A program made the position numbers and the translations under genes. Source: a bacterium (lineage in GTDB: Bacteria; AUK180). Taken from it: DNA of 33,045 nt. The notes beneath the pieces were generated by a model that worked only from the letters and a program-made list of their open reading frames with translations, did no database searches and was not told the DNA's origin. Location: positions 1 to 33,045 of the forward strand of contig JAGLWT010000015.1 in assembly GCA_023133295.1 (NCBI GenBank). Direction: 5' to 3'. Below, one piece after another: positions 24,639 to 32,769 of the stretch (the first letter of the stretch is position 1; every line of letters begins with the position of its first letter).

Positions 24639-27119
24639 TTATCTTATCAATGCGAATTTGCCGGTTCTTGAGATATCGGTCGCTCCATCTTTTACATGAT
24701 AAACATATATCCCCGGGGAAAGATCCCCTACTTCAATAAACTTCTGTCCGATGTCATTAGGTAAATATATTTCAGATAGGACTTTTGCTCCCGAAATATC
24801 ATATATGTCAATGCTGCCGCTTTCTGTGAGATTTTCAAAATATATGTATTCCATTGATGGATTAGGATAAATTAGCAGAAGATCCAGCTCTTCCATAGCG
24901 GCAGTTGAAACCTCGGGGCCGCTGCTCAAAGTCAAAGGCGCAGTATCTGTAATCGCGTTCTGTCCCCATTTGTCTTCTGCTTCAAATATGTATGAATACT
25001 TGTCTCCGGATCCCAGATAGAGATCCAGAAAATAAACCGCTCCGGTATTAAAACTCCCGCCTTGAAAGGACATTATATAAGGAGATCCCGGATATTCAAG
25101 CCCATTGTCATAAATACGCAGGCGGGGATATCCCGCATACGGATGTTCGTTATCATCGTCCGTGTAGGAGATCTGAAAAGTAAACAAGGTAGATATATCT
25201 CCGGTATCGGGATCTACTCCGTCCACCAGATAGCCGGGATCGCCAGTCCAGGAAAGTACCGGCAATGGATTTATCACCGTTAGGCCGGCCGTCTCAGCCG
25301 TTGCCGTGCCGACAGCCTTTTGACCCCAGATATCATATGCCTCAAAGAAATATTGAAAATCCCCCGGCGGCAGAACGGTCTCTGCTGAATATACCGCACC
25401 GGCATTATAAGCTCCCGAAATATAATTGAGAATGACCGGAGAGGAATCTATTTCTACGGCTCCTTCAATAATGTGAACTTCAGGATAATTTGATAATGGA
25501 GCTTCATCATCCAGATCTGTATACATGACACGGAAAACAAACGTTTCAGATACACTTCCGCTATGGGGATAAACCCCGGAAGAAGAATAATTAACCTCGT
25601 TTGTCCATGTCAATTCCGGGTAAAAATTGCTCACTGAAGGGCCGGACATCTGCGAAATGCCGTCCCCTGTAGAAGAGAGGCCCCATTTATCGTAACATTC
25701 AAAATAATACTCGTATTCTCCCGGAGGTAGTGTGAGTGAAAAGGAGAAAGTAGCACCTGAGATCATATCTCCGGATTCAAAAGACATCTGGTGTGGAGAA
25801 CCAGAGATCTCTGCTGACTCTTTTATTATATGAATAAGAGGATATCCCGATAACGGCTGATCGTTGTCCTGATCCGTATAAATAACCTTGTAGGTAAATG
25901 TAGTACTGACCACGCCTGTTTCCGGATCCAACCCGTCAGTCAGATATCCCGTGCCTCCCGGCCAGGTAAGAGAGGGTATATGCGAAACGACCGGACCATC
26001 CTGCGAAGAGACGGCATCTCCTGTAGCTCCGAGGCCCGTATCGTCCTCAGAAGAAAAACTGTATGAATAATTTGATCCGCTTGACAACAAAATGGCATAA
26101 TTGTATGTTTTTCCATCATAGAAAAAATCGTCTTCTGAATTATTTTCAACCATTGTAAACGGACTTCCCGCAATATCTGTCCCTCCTGCCAGAATCTGCA
26201 ATTTGGGATCGCCGGCAGACGGAGGATCGTTATCAATATCCGAATATGAAACCTGAAAAGTAAATGTCGTTTCAACTGACCCGATGTGAATATCAAGACC
26301 ATCGCTTTCATAATCCTGCTCTCCCGTCCACGATAACAAAGGAGGATTAGCATCTGTTTGCTGAATAAACCGCAGTTCCTCATTGAAGGAATTGAAATAG
26401 CATATATACGGATTATCATTGTAATATACATCAAGCGAGGAATACTGCGACTGGGCGTCATCCAAAGTTGTCATGCTCCATTCACTCCCATTATAGTACG
26501 CATACCTTAACTGCGTGTTTGATATGTCAGCGTAACTTATGTGAATGTGATCTTTAGAGTCCACTTTCAAGGATGAGAATTCGCCTACTTCGCCGGATTG
26601 CTCTACTATGCTTATGCTCCACAGAACTCCGTTCCAATGGGAGTATTTCACATCCTTGAGTTGGGCATCATAATAGCTGATATGCGGATTATCTTCAGAG
26701 TCAATGGCGAGAGAGGAATACTTCCCCGTGGAAGAATTCGCATCCACTATCATAATATTCCATGAAGAACCGTTGAAAAATGCGTATTTTAATACATTGT
26801 TGTATTCATCGTAATAACTGATATGAGGATTATCATCGGAATCTATCGCTATTGAGGAGTATTTACCTACACTTGGATTAGTGTCAATACTTTTTACATC
26901 CCAAACAGCCCCGCTTCTCGTGGCATACTTCAAATGCCCATTTGTAGAGTCATAATAACTTATGTGAACATTTCCGTATCGATCGAGGCATATTGAGTTG
27001 TATCTGCCTACGGCCCCCGAGGAGTCAACGGTTTCCGAAACGCTCCATGCTCCCCAAATACTTTCTTGTAGGGAAATTAGTAATACAAAACACATGAGCA
27101 AACGCAACAAGATCTTAAT
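24639..27119 (-). CDS. Secreted repeat protein with T9SS-type sorting domain, AUU start likely
   Basis: 826 residues if started at ATT 27119, which lies 5 bp after a perfect AGGAGG (27125-27130) and gives the signal peptide MKILLRLLMCFVLLISLQES. The first in-frame TTG at 27110 would leave 14 bp to that site. Residues about 40-250 hold about five repeats of some 47 residues (KYSSIAIDSDDNPHISYYDE type), probably a beta-propeller. Next come four ~120-residue modules starting LSWTG or LTW, with DGLDPETG and YTDQDNDQPLSGYP motifs, also present once in the VCBS protein. The last ~80 residues (LLIYPNPSMEYIYFENL... LSPGIYVYHV) are a T9SS type A-like sorting domain. Extracellular or surface-anchored; function unknown. 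Confidence 0.9.
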   Translation of the reverse strand: MKILLRLLMCFVLLISLQESIWGAWSVSETVDSSGAVGRYNSICLDRYGNVHISYYDSTNGHLKYATRSGAVWDVKSIDTNPSVGKYSSIAIDSDDNPHISYYDEYNNVLKYAFFNGSSWNIMIVDANSSTGKYSSLAIDSEDNPHISYYDAQLKDVKYSHWNGVLWSISIVEQSGEVGEFSSLKVDSKDHIHISYADISNTQLRYAYYNGSEWSMTTLDDAQSQYSSLDVYYNDNPYICYFNSFNEELRFIQQTDANPPLLSWTGEQDYESDGLDIHIGSVETTFTFQVSYSDIDNDPPSAGDPKLQILAGGTDIAGSPFTMVENNSEDDFFYDGKTYNYAILLSSGSNYSYSFSSEDDTGLGATGDAVSSQDGPVVSHIPSLTWPGGTGYLTDGLDPETGVVSTTFTYKVIYTDQDNDQPLSGYPLIHIIKESAEISGSPHQMSFESGDMISGATFSFSLTLPPGEYEYYFECYDKWGLSSTGDGISQMSGPSVSNFYPELTWTNEVNYSSSGVYPHSGSVSETFVFRVMYTDLDDEAPLSNYPEVHIIEGAVEIDSSPVILNYISGAYNAGAVYSAETVLPPGDFQYFFEAYDIWGQKAVGTATAETAGLTVINPLPVLSWTGDPGYLVDGVDPDTGDISTLFTFQISYTDDDNEHPYAGYPRLRIYDNGLEYPGSPYIMSFQGGSFNTGAVYFLDLYLGSGDKYSYIFEAEDKWGQNAITDTAPLTLSSGPEVSTAAMEELDLLLIYPNPSMEYIYFENLTESGSIDIYDISGAKVLSEIYLPNDIGQKFIEVGDLSPGIYVYHVKDGATDISRTGKFALIR

Positions 27120-27138
27120 AAGGGCCTCCTAGCATTTA

Positions 27139-27167
27139 ATTATACCAGAATCGATAAATTTGTTCAA
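27139..27167 (-). promoter_or_regulatory. Promoter of the LSWTG-module surface protein gene
   Basis: Minus strand TTGAAC (27162-27167), 17-bp spacer, TATAAT (27139-27144), 19 bp upstream of the AUU start. Confidence 0.65.
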
Positions 27168-27359
27168 ATTCAAAAAACCGCATTATTCCTTTCTTCATTG
27201 TATATTGTCATTCCCAGGCGCATGACCTTGGGAACCCCGATTACATCGGGGAGCAGGGAATCCATCTTTCTCCACCTACAAACCTATCATCCTATCACCC
27301 ATTTCCTCACCTTACACTTCACGCTTCACACTTCATAATGCCTCGTACTTCTTTTTGAT
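27168..27359. other. Non-coding gap with REP-like and heptad sequence
   Basis: Contains GTCATTCCCAGG...GGGAATCC, with a CCCCGAT-TAC-ATCGGGG hairpin (about 27234-27250), and ACACTTC/ACGCTTC heptads near 27315-27335. These resemble the widespread intergenic repeats elsewhere in the window. No gene seen. Confidence 0.55.
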
Positions 27360-27389
27360 TTGACTTTTAATCGGACAAAAAGATATAAC
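27360..27389 (+). promoter_or_regulatory. Promoter of the MORN-repeat lipoprotein gene
   Basis: TTGACT (27360-27365), 18-bp spacer, TATAAC (27384-27389), 22 bp before the ATG at 27412. Confidence 0.7.
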
Positions 27390-27411
27390 ATAGGCAAGGG
27401 AAGGAGAATGT

Positions 27412-28194
27412 ATGAGAATATCTCAAATCTATTTACTGATCGCAGTACTGATGCTAAGCGTTGTAGGATGCACAAAACAGATAGACAGCTCAAAACTCGA
27501 AAAACGGGACGGAGTTTTTTATGAAATCGGCAAATCAAAGCCATATACCGGAAAAATCGTTGATGCATATGAGAATGGAAAATTAAAGAATGAAAAATCA
27601 TTCAAAGACGGGCTGAAGTCAGGTGAATGGGTTTGGTATTATGAAGACGGCAGCATAATAGAGATAGGACATTATCTCAACGGCAAAGCGGAAGGAGAAT
27701 ATATTTCCTATTTTAAGGACGGAAAATTGAAAGTGAAAGGTCAGCTTAAAAATAATGCCAAGAATGGCCTATGGGTCTATTATTACAGCAATGGCAATGA
27801 AAAGTACAGGGGAACCTTCTTGGACGGCAAGGAGCATGGCGAAGTGATAAAACATTTCGAGAACGGACAGCTGCAATCCAAGAGCACCTTTGAGAACGGA
27901 AGAGGGTATGGCGACCACATATCTTATTATGAAAACGGGGAGATCGGAGAAAGTTACAAATCGACCGGCGAATATATTTCTTATTACGACAATGGACAGA
28001 TCAAGGCAAAAGGTAAATACAAAGATAAAAAGAAGGATGGTGAGTGGGTGGCATATTATAAGAATGGACAGATCCAGATGAAAGGAACTTATACCGCTGA
28101 TATACCTGATGGGAAATTCGTTTCATACCTCGAAGACGGCAAACTCGAAGCAGAACAGACCTTCAAAGACGGGAAACTGGAGGGAAAAAAATAG
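27412..28194 (+). CDS. MORN-repeat (YwqK-type) lipoprotein
   Basis: 260 residues from ATG behind AAGGAG. Lipobox VVGC gives modified Cys20. The mature protein is a run of MORN-type repeats of about 22-23 residues with the pattern YYENGKL.GKG.YKDGKKDGEWVYY, for example FKDGLKSGEWVWYYEDGSI and KYKDKKKDGEWVAYYKNGQI. Database entries often label such proteins as YwqK-family antitoxins, but no toxin partner is adjacent here. The lipid anchor argues for an envelope role. MORN repeats bind lipids or proteins; the ligand is unknown. Confidence 0.85.
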   Translation: MRISQIYLLIAVLMLSVVGCTKQIDSSKLEKRDGVFYEIGKSKPYTGKIVDAYENGKLKNEKSFKDGLKSGEWVWYYEDGSIIEIGHYLNGKAEGEYISYFKDGKLKVKGQLKNNAKNGLWVYYYSNGNEKYRGTFLDGKEHGEVIKHFENGQLQSKSTFENGRGYGDHISYYENGEIGESYKSTGEYISYYDNGQIKAKGKYKDKKKDGEWVAYYKNGQIQMKGTYTADIPDGKFVSYLEDGKLEAEQTFKDGKLEGKK

Positions 28195-28500
28195 GTGATA
28201 GGTTCGTAGGCAAAACATAGTGAATAGCGAAAAGTGAATAGTGAACAATTAGAGAAGAGGTTAGAGGCTGGAGGTTAGAGGTTGGTTGGGAAGTGAAGAA
28301 TAAAGAATGAAGAATTGGGGAAATGAACAATGGACAATTACAGAATAGAACACAGAGAATTCCTATCTCAAGCGAATTTTCTTATTCCTCTCCCATGCTC
28401 CACTGGGTCCACTTGTACCTGGGTGATAGGGTGCTAAGTTAATAGGTGCAGAAGGGAGAATCAGAAATGGATAATGGAGCGGGGATAAAACATAATAAAA
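28195..28500. repeat. Heptanucleotide repeat region between MORN and TPR genes
   Basis: TGAATAG/CGAAAAG units (28221-28245), GAGGTTA/GAGGCTG units (28258-28287), a TGAAGAATAAAGAATGAAGA stretch, then ATGGACAATTAC. A short CCACTGGGTCCACTTG stretch (about 28401) echoes CCACTGGATCCACTC at 5711. I see no promoter or strong ribosome-binding site for the TPR gene that follows. Confidence 0.65.
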
Positions 28501-29742
28501 ATGAGTAGACACAAAGATCATCTTGATCTGTTTATTACCGCCATCAAGGGCAGGGCCGAATCATACCTCTTTCTCGGAGAGATCGATAATGCTTTGAATG
28601 ACTGCGCGACCGCTCTGTCTAAGGATCTGCCGGATGAGTCAACTATTACACTAAAACTTCTAAAAGCAGAGGTATTTTTAAGAGGAAAAGAAGATTTCGC
28701 GGCTTCGGAAGAGGTAGTTACCGAGGTTTTCCAACATGATAATTTGAAGCAGAATCCAAAACTTTACTCACAGGCGATCAATCTGATGGGAGGAATAAAG
28801 AGGTATGCGGGAGAATTTGACAGCGCCCTGGAATTCTATGAAAAATCCCTTGAATTGAACAGGAAAAAATCACTATACTCCAATATGGGTATTATTTCCA
28901 CCAATATCGCTTCGCTGTATCACATAAAGGGCCAATTCGAAAAAGCAGTGGAATATCTTACAAAAGCACAGACGGCCTTCATCAGGTCAGGCGATATTTT
29001 CAATAGTGAGGATATGAAAAAAGATCTTGGCCTTATGCAGTTGGAGATGGGAAATTACGATGAAGCCGAAGTAAATTTCCTGCAATACCTGAAAAACGCA
29101 AAGAAACTGAGCTACAGGAAAGGTGAAGCTGAAGTATGCAACTTCCTGGGTTATCTTTATGAGGCTACAGGAGATCTCAAAAGCTCGCTCCTGTACAGAA
29201 AGAATTACCTCCGTCTTGCAAAAGAATTGAAAGAAAATTACCTCATCTCTTCCGCCAAGAATTCCATCGGGATGATGTATCAGTGCAAGGGAGAGAATAA
29301 AAAAGCCGAGAAGATGCTTAATGAAGCCCTTCGAGAAGCGCAGAATAATAAATATATCAACTTGATCGCGATAATCATGCTGAACCTTATCAGCAATTAT
29401 CTCGCTCAGCGGGATTTCAGAAAGGCCCGTAATCATTTGAAAAAGGCGGAAAACATTATCCTTCCGATGAAAAACAGCAATTACTCATTCCACCTGCATC
29501 AGGGCTATGCGCAATATCAGGAGGATGTCAACGATCACGCCCAAGCGGTCCGCTATTATCACCTCGCAAAGGATAATGCCGAGGATATGGATAATCACAA
29601 ACTGGTTATCTCTACTTGGTCAAAGATGATTGACTGCATGGAAAAGATCCCTGAAAGCGGAGTGGAGCAGGAGAGAGCGGAACTTGAAGCCTATGCGGAA
29701 AAATTCGATCTTCTTTCATATCTTGAGAAAGAAGAATGGTAA
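28501..29742 (+). CDS. TPR-repeat protein, paralogue of the 23137-24402 product
   Basis: 413 residues from ATG 28501, with only a weak, distant GGAG upstream. TPR units of about 40 residues run from roughly residue 90 onward (QAINLMGGIKRYAGEFDSAL, VCNFLGYLYEATGDLKSSL, SAKNSIGMMYQCKGENKKAE). Its N-terminus aligns with the other TPR protein, though overall divergence is high. Both are free-standing, soluble and preceded by a poor translation start, so the pair may come from a common longer ancestor. Scaffold function presumed. Confidence 0.83.
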   Translation: MSRHKDHLDLFITAIKGRAESYLFLGEIDNALNDCATALSKDLPDESTITLKLLKAEVFLRGKEDFAASEEVVTEVFQHDNLKQNPKLYSQAINLMGGIKRYAGEFDSALEFYEKSLELNRKKSLYSNMGIISTNIASLYHIKGQFEKAVEYLTKAQTAFIRSGDIFNSEDMKKDLGLMQLEMGNYDEAEVNFLQYLKNAKKLSYRKGEAEVCNFLGYLYEATGDLKSSLLYRKNYLRLAKELKENYLISSAKNSIGMMYQCKGENKKAEKMLNEALREAQNNKYINLIAIIMLNLISNYLAQRDFRKARNHLKKAENIILPMKNSNYSFHLHQGYAQYQEDVNDHAQAVRYYHLAKDNAEDMDNHKLVISTWSKMIDCMEKIPESGVEQERAELEAYAEKFDLLSYLEKEEW

Positions 29743-29773
29743 TGATATAAGCAGAGCGAGCACTATCAGATAT

Positions 29774-30700
29774 TTAACACTTGCCTTCTGAATCACACCC
29801 CTTATTCATACTTTTAAAAACATCAAAAAACTCTGCAGGAGAATGCTTTACGAGTTCGATGAGTTCTCCCCTGCCGGACTCCTGTTCAATTTTTAATCCC
29901 ATATAACATCCGACAATATAAAACAGCCGATCACCAGAACATTGCCCAAGAACTTCTCCCAATAATTGGCCGGTTACGGGACTGCCGCTGTCCTTGCTGA
30001 GCATTTTAATTATACCCATGAATTGCGTCACTTTTTTTAAAAGCACTTGACTGTCGGACAGAACCGAATAGTCATAGTCCGCAAGTGCATTCAAGGCAAT
30101 CCGTTTTTGGTAAGGCACCAATGTAGCCAATCCTTCATCCATTGTGATCCTCATAACCGTTTTCTTTAAATCTTCTTCATATCTTACTTTTGAAATATCC
30201 GGTAATGGATGATAATGAGCAAAACCGATATGAAATAACTCATGTGGAAGATAAAGAAGTATCTCTTGCCGGTCATTTCTGAATTGCTCCCAGTCAATAT
30301 TCATTGCTATCTGACTGTTTAATGCTATTCCATTGTAACCGCCTATGAGGAAATACACCGTTACATCAGGTTCATAATCCTCTGGAAGATAAAGCAGCGA
30401 GAGCGGCGCGAATTCCTCCCTCATCTTTTGCTCATTACCTTTAAGATAACTGACGGTTTTCTTTAACTGTTTCAACCGTTCGCGTATATTGGAAAAATTG
30501 AAAGAAGTAGACTCGCCTTTCAGCGATAAAGCCAGCATATTCTCATCGAGCGGATTTGAGGAAAACTGCTTACTATGCTCATACACAAGTCTATAGCCCG
30601 GATGATTTACAATTTCATTTATCTTGTTCGTAGCTGGATTCGAGAAGTAGTCTATAACTATTTCTGCTGCGGAATAATCAAACTTTAATTGTGTATTCAT
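29774..30700 (-). CDS. DUF5700-like putative zinc metallopeptidase
   Basis: 308 residues from ATG 30700 (AGAAG nearby). The zinc-peptidase motif HELFH (His153, Glu154, His157) is followed by MDEGLAT, whose Glu189 is a candidate third ligand. This order and the surrounding sequence resemble the DUF5700 putative zinc-dependent peptidases. There is no signal peptide in this frame. A 23-codon open frame with a much better ribosome-binding site (AAAGGAG) starts upstream at 30749 and overlaps this start out of frame. The start region is thus either translationally coupled or frameshifted. Substrate unknown. Confidence 0.75.
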   Translation of the reverse strand: MNTQLKFDYSAAEIVIDYFSNPATNKINEIVNHPGYRLVYEHSKQFSSNPLDENMLALSLKGESTSFNFSNIRERLKQLKKTVSYLKGNEQKMREEFAPLSLLYLPEDYEPDVTVYFLIGGYNGIALNSQIAMNIDWEQFRNDRQEILLYLPHELFHIGFAHYHPLPDISKVRYEEDLKKTVMRITMDEGLATLVPYQKRIALNALADYDYSVLSDSQVLLKKVTQFMGIIKMLSKDSGSPVTGQLLGEVLGQCSGDRLFYIVGCYMGLKIEQESGRGELIELVKHSPAEFFDVFKSMNKGCDSEGKC

Positions 30701-30749
30701 GATATCTTCTCATGCAAGGGCCAAAAATTAAAAAGAATAAGTACCTCAT
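30678..30749 (-). CDS. Possible 23-residue leader ORF overlapping the peptidase start
   Basis: ATG at 30749 with AAAGGAG eight bases upstream; the product begins MRYLFFLIFGPCMRRYHEY, hydrophobic like the start of a signal peptide. It ends at TGA 30678, 23 bp inside the peptidase gene in another frame. It may be a coupling leader or the displaced N-terminus of the peptidase. Confidence 0.4.
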   Translation of the reverse strand: MRYLFFLIFGPCMRRYHEYTIKV

Positions 30750-30827
30750 TTGATTTTCTCCTTTATGTAAATAATTGCATTTATCGGTTCCAGTATAAAA
30801 GATGTTTTTGCAAAGCAAATTTTTTAA

Positions 30828-30866
30828 TGTGTTCAAAAGGTAAACCTTTTATACCGTGTTAGGCGA
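30828..30866. repeat. Short GTTC-stem-stem-GTTAGGC element
   Basis: GTTC (30831-30834), AAAAGG (30835-30840), 4-nt loop, CCTTTT (30845-30850), then CCGTGTTAGGC ending at 30864. It lies about 20 bp after the stop of the terpene-cyclase-fold gene in that gene's sense. The GCCTAAC it shows on the minus strand matches an attC R''-box. Confidence 0.45.
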
Positions 30867-30882
30867 AGTGATATTTTTTGCG

Positions 30883-31851
30883 TCATATCAATCGTCCTGA
30901 TTTCTTCAAGACATATAAAACATCTGCTGTTACGAATTCATTCATATACTTCTTACTTGTTCCATCCCAATCAACAAGTGAGCGGCCTGTCGTTCTTTTT
31001 TGTGTGATTTTATAATATCTTCCCTCGGCGGGAAACCCACCATCCGGTAATTGCTTTGATTCCAATATTTCTAAAGCATTGTTGCATCGTTCGTCTCCGA
31101 TAAAACCTGCTTCCGCCATAACTTTCAATCCAAACAAAATATCGTAACGCCAGTAACAAGGATAGTGAAGCTTTATGAAGTCTTCTTTTTTCCATCTTTT
31201 CCTCGGTTTAATTTCAAACATTTTTCTTTTGAGAAAAATTTCAGAGGCGTTCCTGGCAGCATTTTTTACATCCCTATTGCCGGTTAGCTTTCCATAAAGA
31301 GCTAACCCACGAAGGGGAATGAGAGTTTCCATAAAAGATGAATTTATTGCTTTCGGATTCTTGTCACAATTCCATCCACCATCGGGCCATTGCCACTTAA
31401 GTAAGCGCTCTACCAACTTCTCTATTCTTTCATCTGCCAAACCAAGAGAAAGAAGATAGTAAAGTGTATTTCCTTCAAGCGAGGCGCATCTTCTCATTAG
31501 ACCATTAATAATTTTTATGTTTTTTTCTTCATGTTTTGAAAAAAGCCATTCATAGACCTGCTCCCTTAAAGAAATTAGTGATTTATCCCCTGGGGGATAA
31601 TTTATATCCGCTAATATTGCCAGAATCCAATGGGCACCGTACCATTTACGATAGGGGTGAAAGGGAATTTTCCCATCCTTATCTCTTTCTGAGAGAAGCG
31701 AACCTACCAGTGTCCCCGATTTTACCTCCTCTTGAAGTTTTATGATCTCACCCGGCTCTAATTTTTTATCGAGAATATTCATCAGAACTTTTAATCGTAC
31801 CACTGGTTCATTTGAGTTAAGTAGCTTGTTAACTATATTAATATTTATCAT
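30883..31851 (-). CDS. Terpene-cyclase/prenyltransferase-fold protein
   Basis: 322 residues from ATG 31851 with AGGAAG five bases upstream. Two QW-like motifs (WQWPDGGWN at 153-161 and LPDGGFPAE at 268-276) and a regular helical pattern indicate the alpha/alpha toroid of squalene cyclases and prenyltransferase beta subunits. It is half the length of a true squalene cyclase and no DxDD catalytic motif is visible, so cyclase activity is doubtful. No membrane helix or signal is seen. It sits between attC-like elements as a single gene, consistent with an acquired cassette. Confidence 0.7.
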   Translation of the reverse strand: MININIVNKLLNSNEPVVRLKVLMNILDKKLEPGEIIKLQEEVKSGTLVGSLLSERDKDGKIPFHPYRKWYGAHWILAILADINYPPGDKSLISLREQVYEWLFSKHEEKNIKIINGLMRRCASLEGNTLYYLLSLGLADERIEKLVERLLKWQWPDGGWNCDKNPKAINSSFMETLIPLRGLALYGKLTGNRDVKNAARNASEIFLKRKMFEIKPRKRWKKEDFIKLHYPCYWRYDILFGLKVMAEAGFIGDERCNNALEILESKQLPDGGFPAEGRYYKITQKRTTGRSLVDWDGTSKKYMNEFVTADVLYVLKKSGRLI

Positions 31852-31880
31852 TTCGCTTCCTGATAGACAATTGACATTTC

Positions 31881-31936
31881 ACCTAACGCTTTGCAGGTAA
31901 AGAAGTTAAGAAGTAACCGTATAGCCGCTGTTAAAC
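31881..31936 (-). repeat. attC-like site between two accessory genes
   Basis: On the minus strand it begins GTTTAAC (fits R'' consensus RYYYAAC) and ends GTTAGGT (fits R' consensus GTTRRRY), 56 bp overall, with imperfect internal pairing. It lies 11 bp after the stop of the GNAT-YoaP gene and 29 bp before the next ATG, where an integron cassette would carry its attC. No integrase is in the window. Confidence 0.45.
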
Positions 31937-31947
31937 GACATCCCATT

Positions 31948-32769
31948 CTACTTTACCCCCAATATCTTTTCCAAAGTCTCCCGGATTTCTTCTTTTTCTA
32001 AAGGTCCGTAAGTGCTCCATGGAAACTTGCCATTAACATAAGTACCGCCAGCTATACCATATTTTTCCAATGCCTCTCGCTCATCAACACAAAATTCATT
32101 GAGAATAAGGTTGTTATTGCTCAATTCATTGCACACCTCTTGCAGGTTGACTAATGTATATGGATCTGCCGGACATTTTGATGACCAAAATATATCCACT
32201 ATTACTTTACCGGAAACCTGTCTAAATTGGTATTTCTGTTTATAATGAATCGGAGAAGGTAATTTTACATCTTCAAATTTCCTAATAAGCATTGTTAACC
32301 CATCATTTTCAAATTCCTCAAAACCGAGTTTTGCGAAGAAACCCTTCATATCCTCCGTATAAGCAAAGCCGAAAGGTGTAACGATCCCCTTGCATTTTCC
32401 TTGTACATCTTTTATCATTGCTTGAACAAGAGTACTGCCGCATCCGGGAATCCGTTCTCTATGAGGACCTCCCCACGGTAGAGTATGTGGCGCGACCATA
32501 CAATTGATGATGTAAAGGCCCTTTCCTTTATGAAAATTGCTCAGTTCGATCGGCATATATTCAATAAAACCAACTTCTTCTTCTCCCTCGTAAGCAAATT
32601 TAGCGGAAAGACCTTTGGGTATCATCTTTTTGAGCCATTCTACTTTTATTTTCGCTGCGCGAAGTTGGGTGTGTTCCTGTTCTGTGAGTTCTGACTTTTT
32701 TGAAATATCCCCTTCCCCGCAGCACGCCTCTGCTATCATTGTATTTTTGTTCAATGACTTTATCTCCAC
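31948..32769 (-). CDS. GNAT acetyltransferase with C-terminal YoaP-like domain
   Basis: 273 residues from GTG 32769 behind AAAGGAGG. The N-terminal half (to about 170) is a GNAT fold; the acetyl-CoA loop is around RIPGCGSTLVQAMIKD, followed by FFAKLGFEEFENDG. The C-terminal ~75 residues (VIVDIFWSSKCPADPYTLVN, then GIAGGTYVNGKFPWS) resemble the YoaP domain, a thioredoxin-like extension found on some acetyltransferases. The acetyl acceptor is unknown. It is followed by the attC-like site. Confidence 0.8.
   Translation of the reverse strand: MEIKSLNKNTMIAEACCGEGDISKKSELTEQEHTQLRAAKIKVEWLKKMIPKGLSAKFAYEGEEEVGFIEYMPIELSNFHKGKGLYIINCMVAPHTLPWGGPHRERIPGCGSTLVQAMIKDVQGKCKGIVTPFGFAYTEDMKGFFAKLGFEEFENDGLTMLIRKFEDVKLPSPIHYKQKYQFRQVSGKVIVDIFWSSKCPADPYTLVNLQEVCNELSNNNLILNEFCVDEREALEKYGIAGGTYVNGKFPWSTYGPLEKEEIRETLEKILGVK

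Noticed and set aside
27412..28194. Reading the MORN protein as the antitoxin of a toxin-antitoxin pair
   Set aside because: It has a lipoprotein signal and no adjacent toxin-like gene, so the database label does not fit this context.
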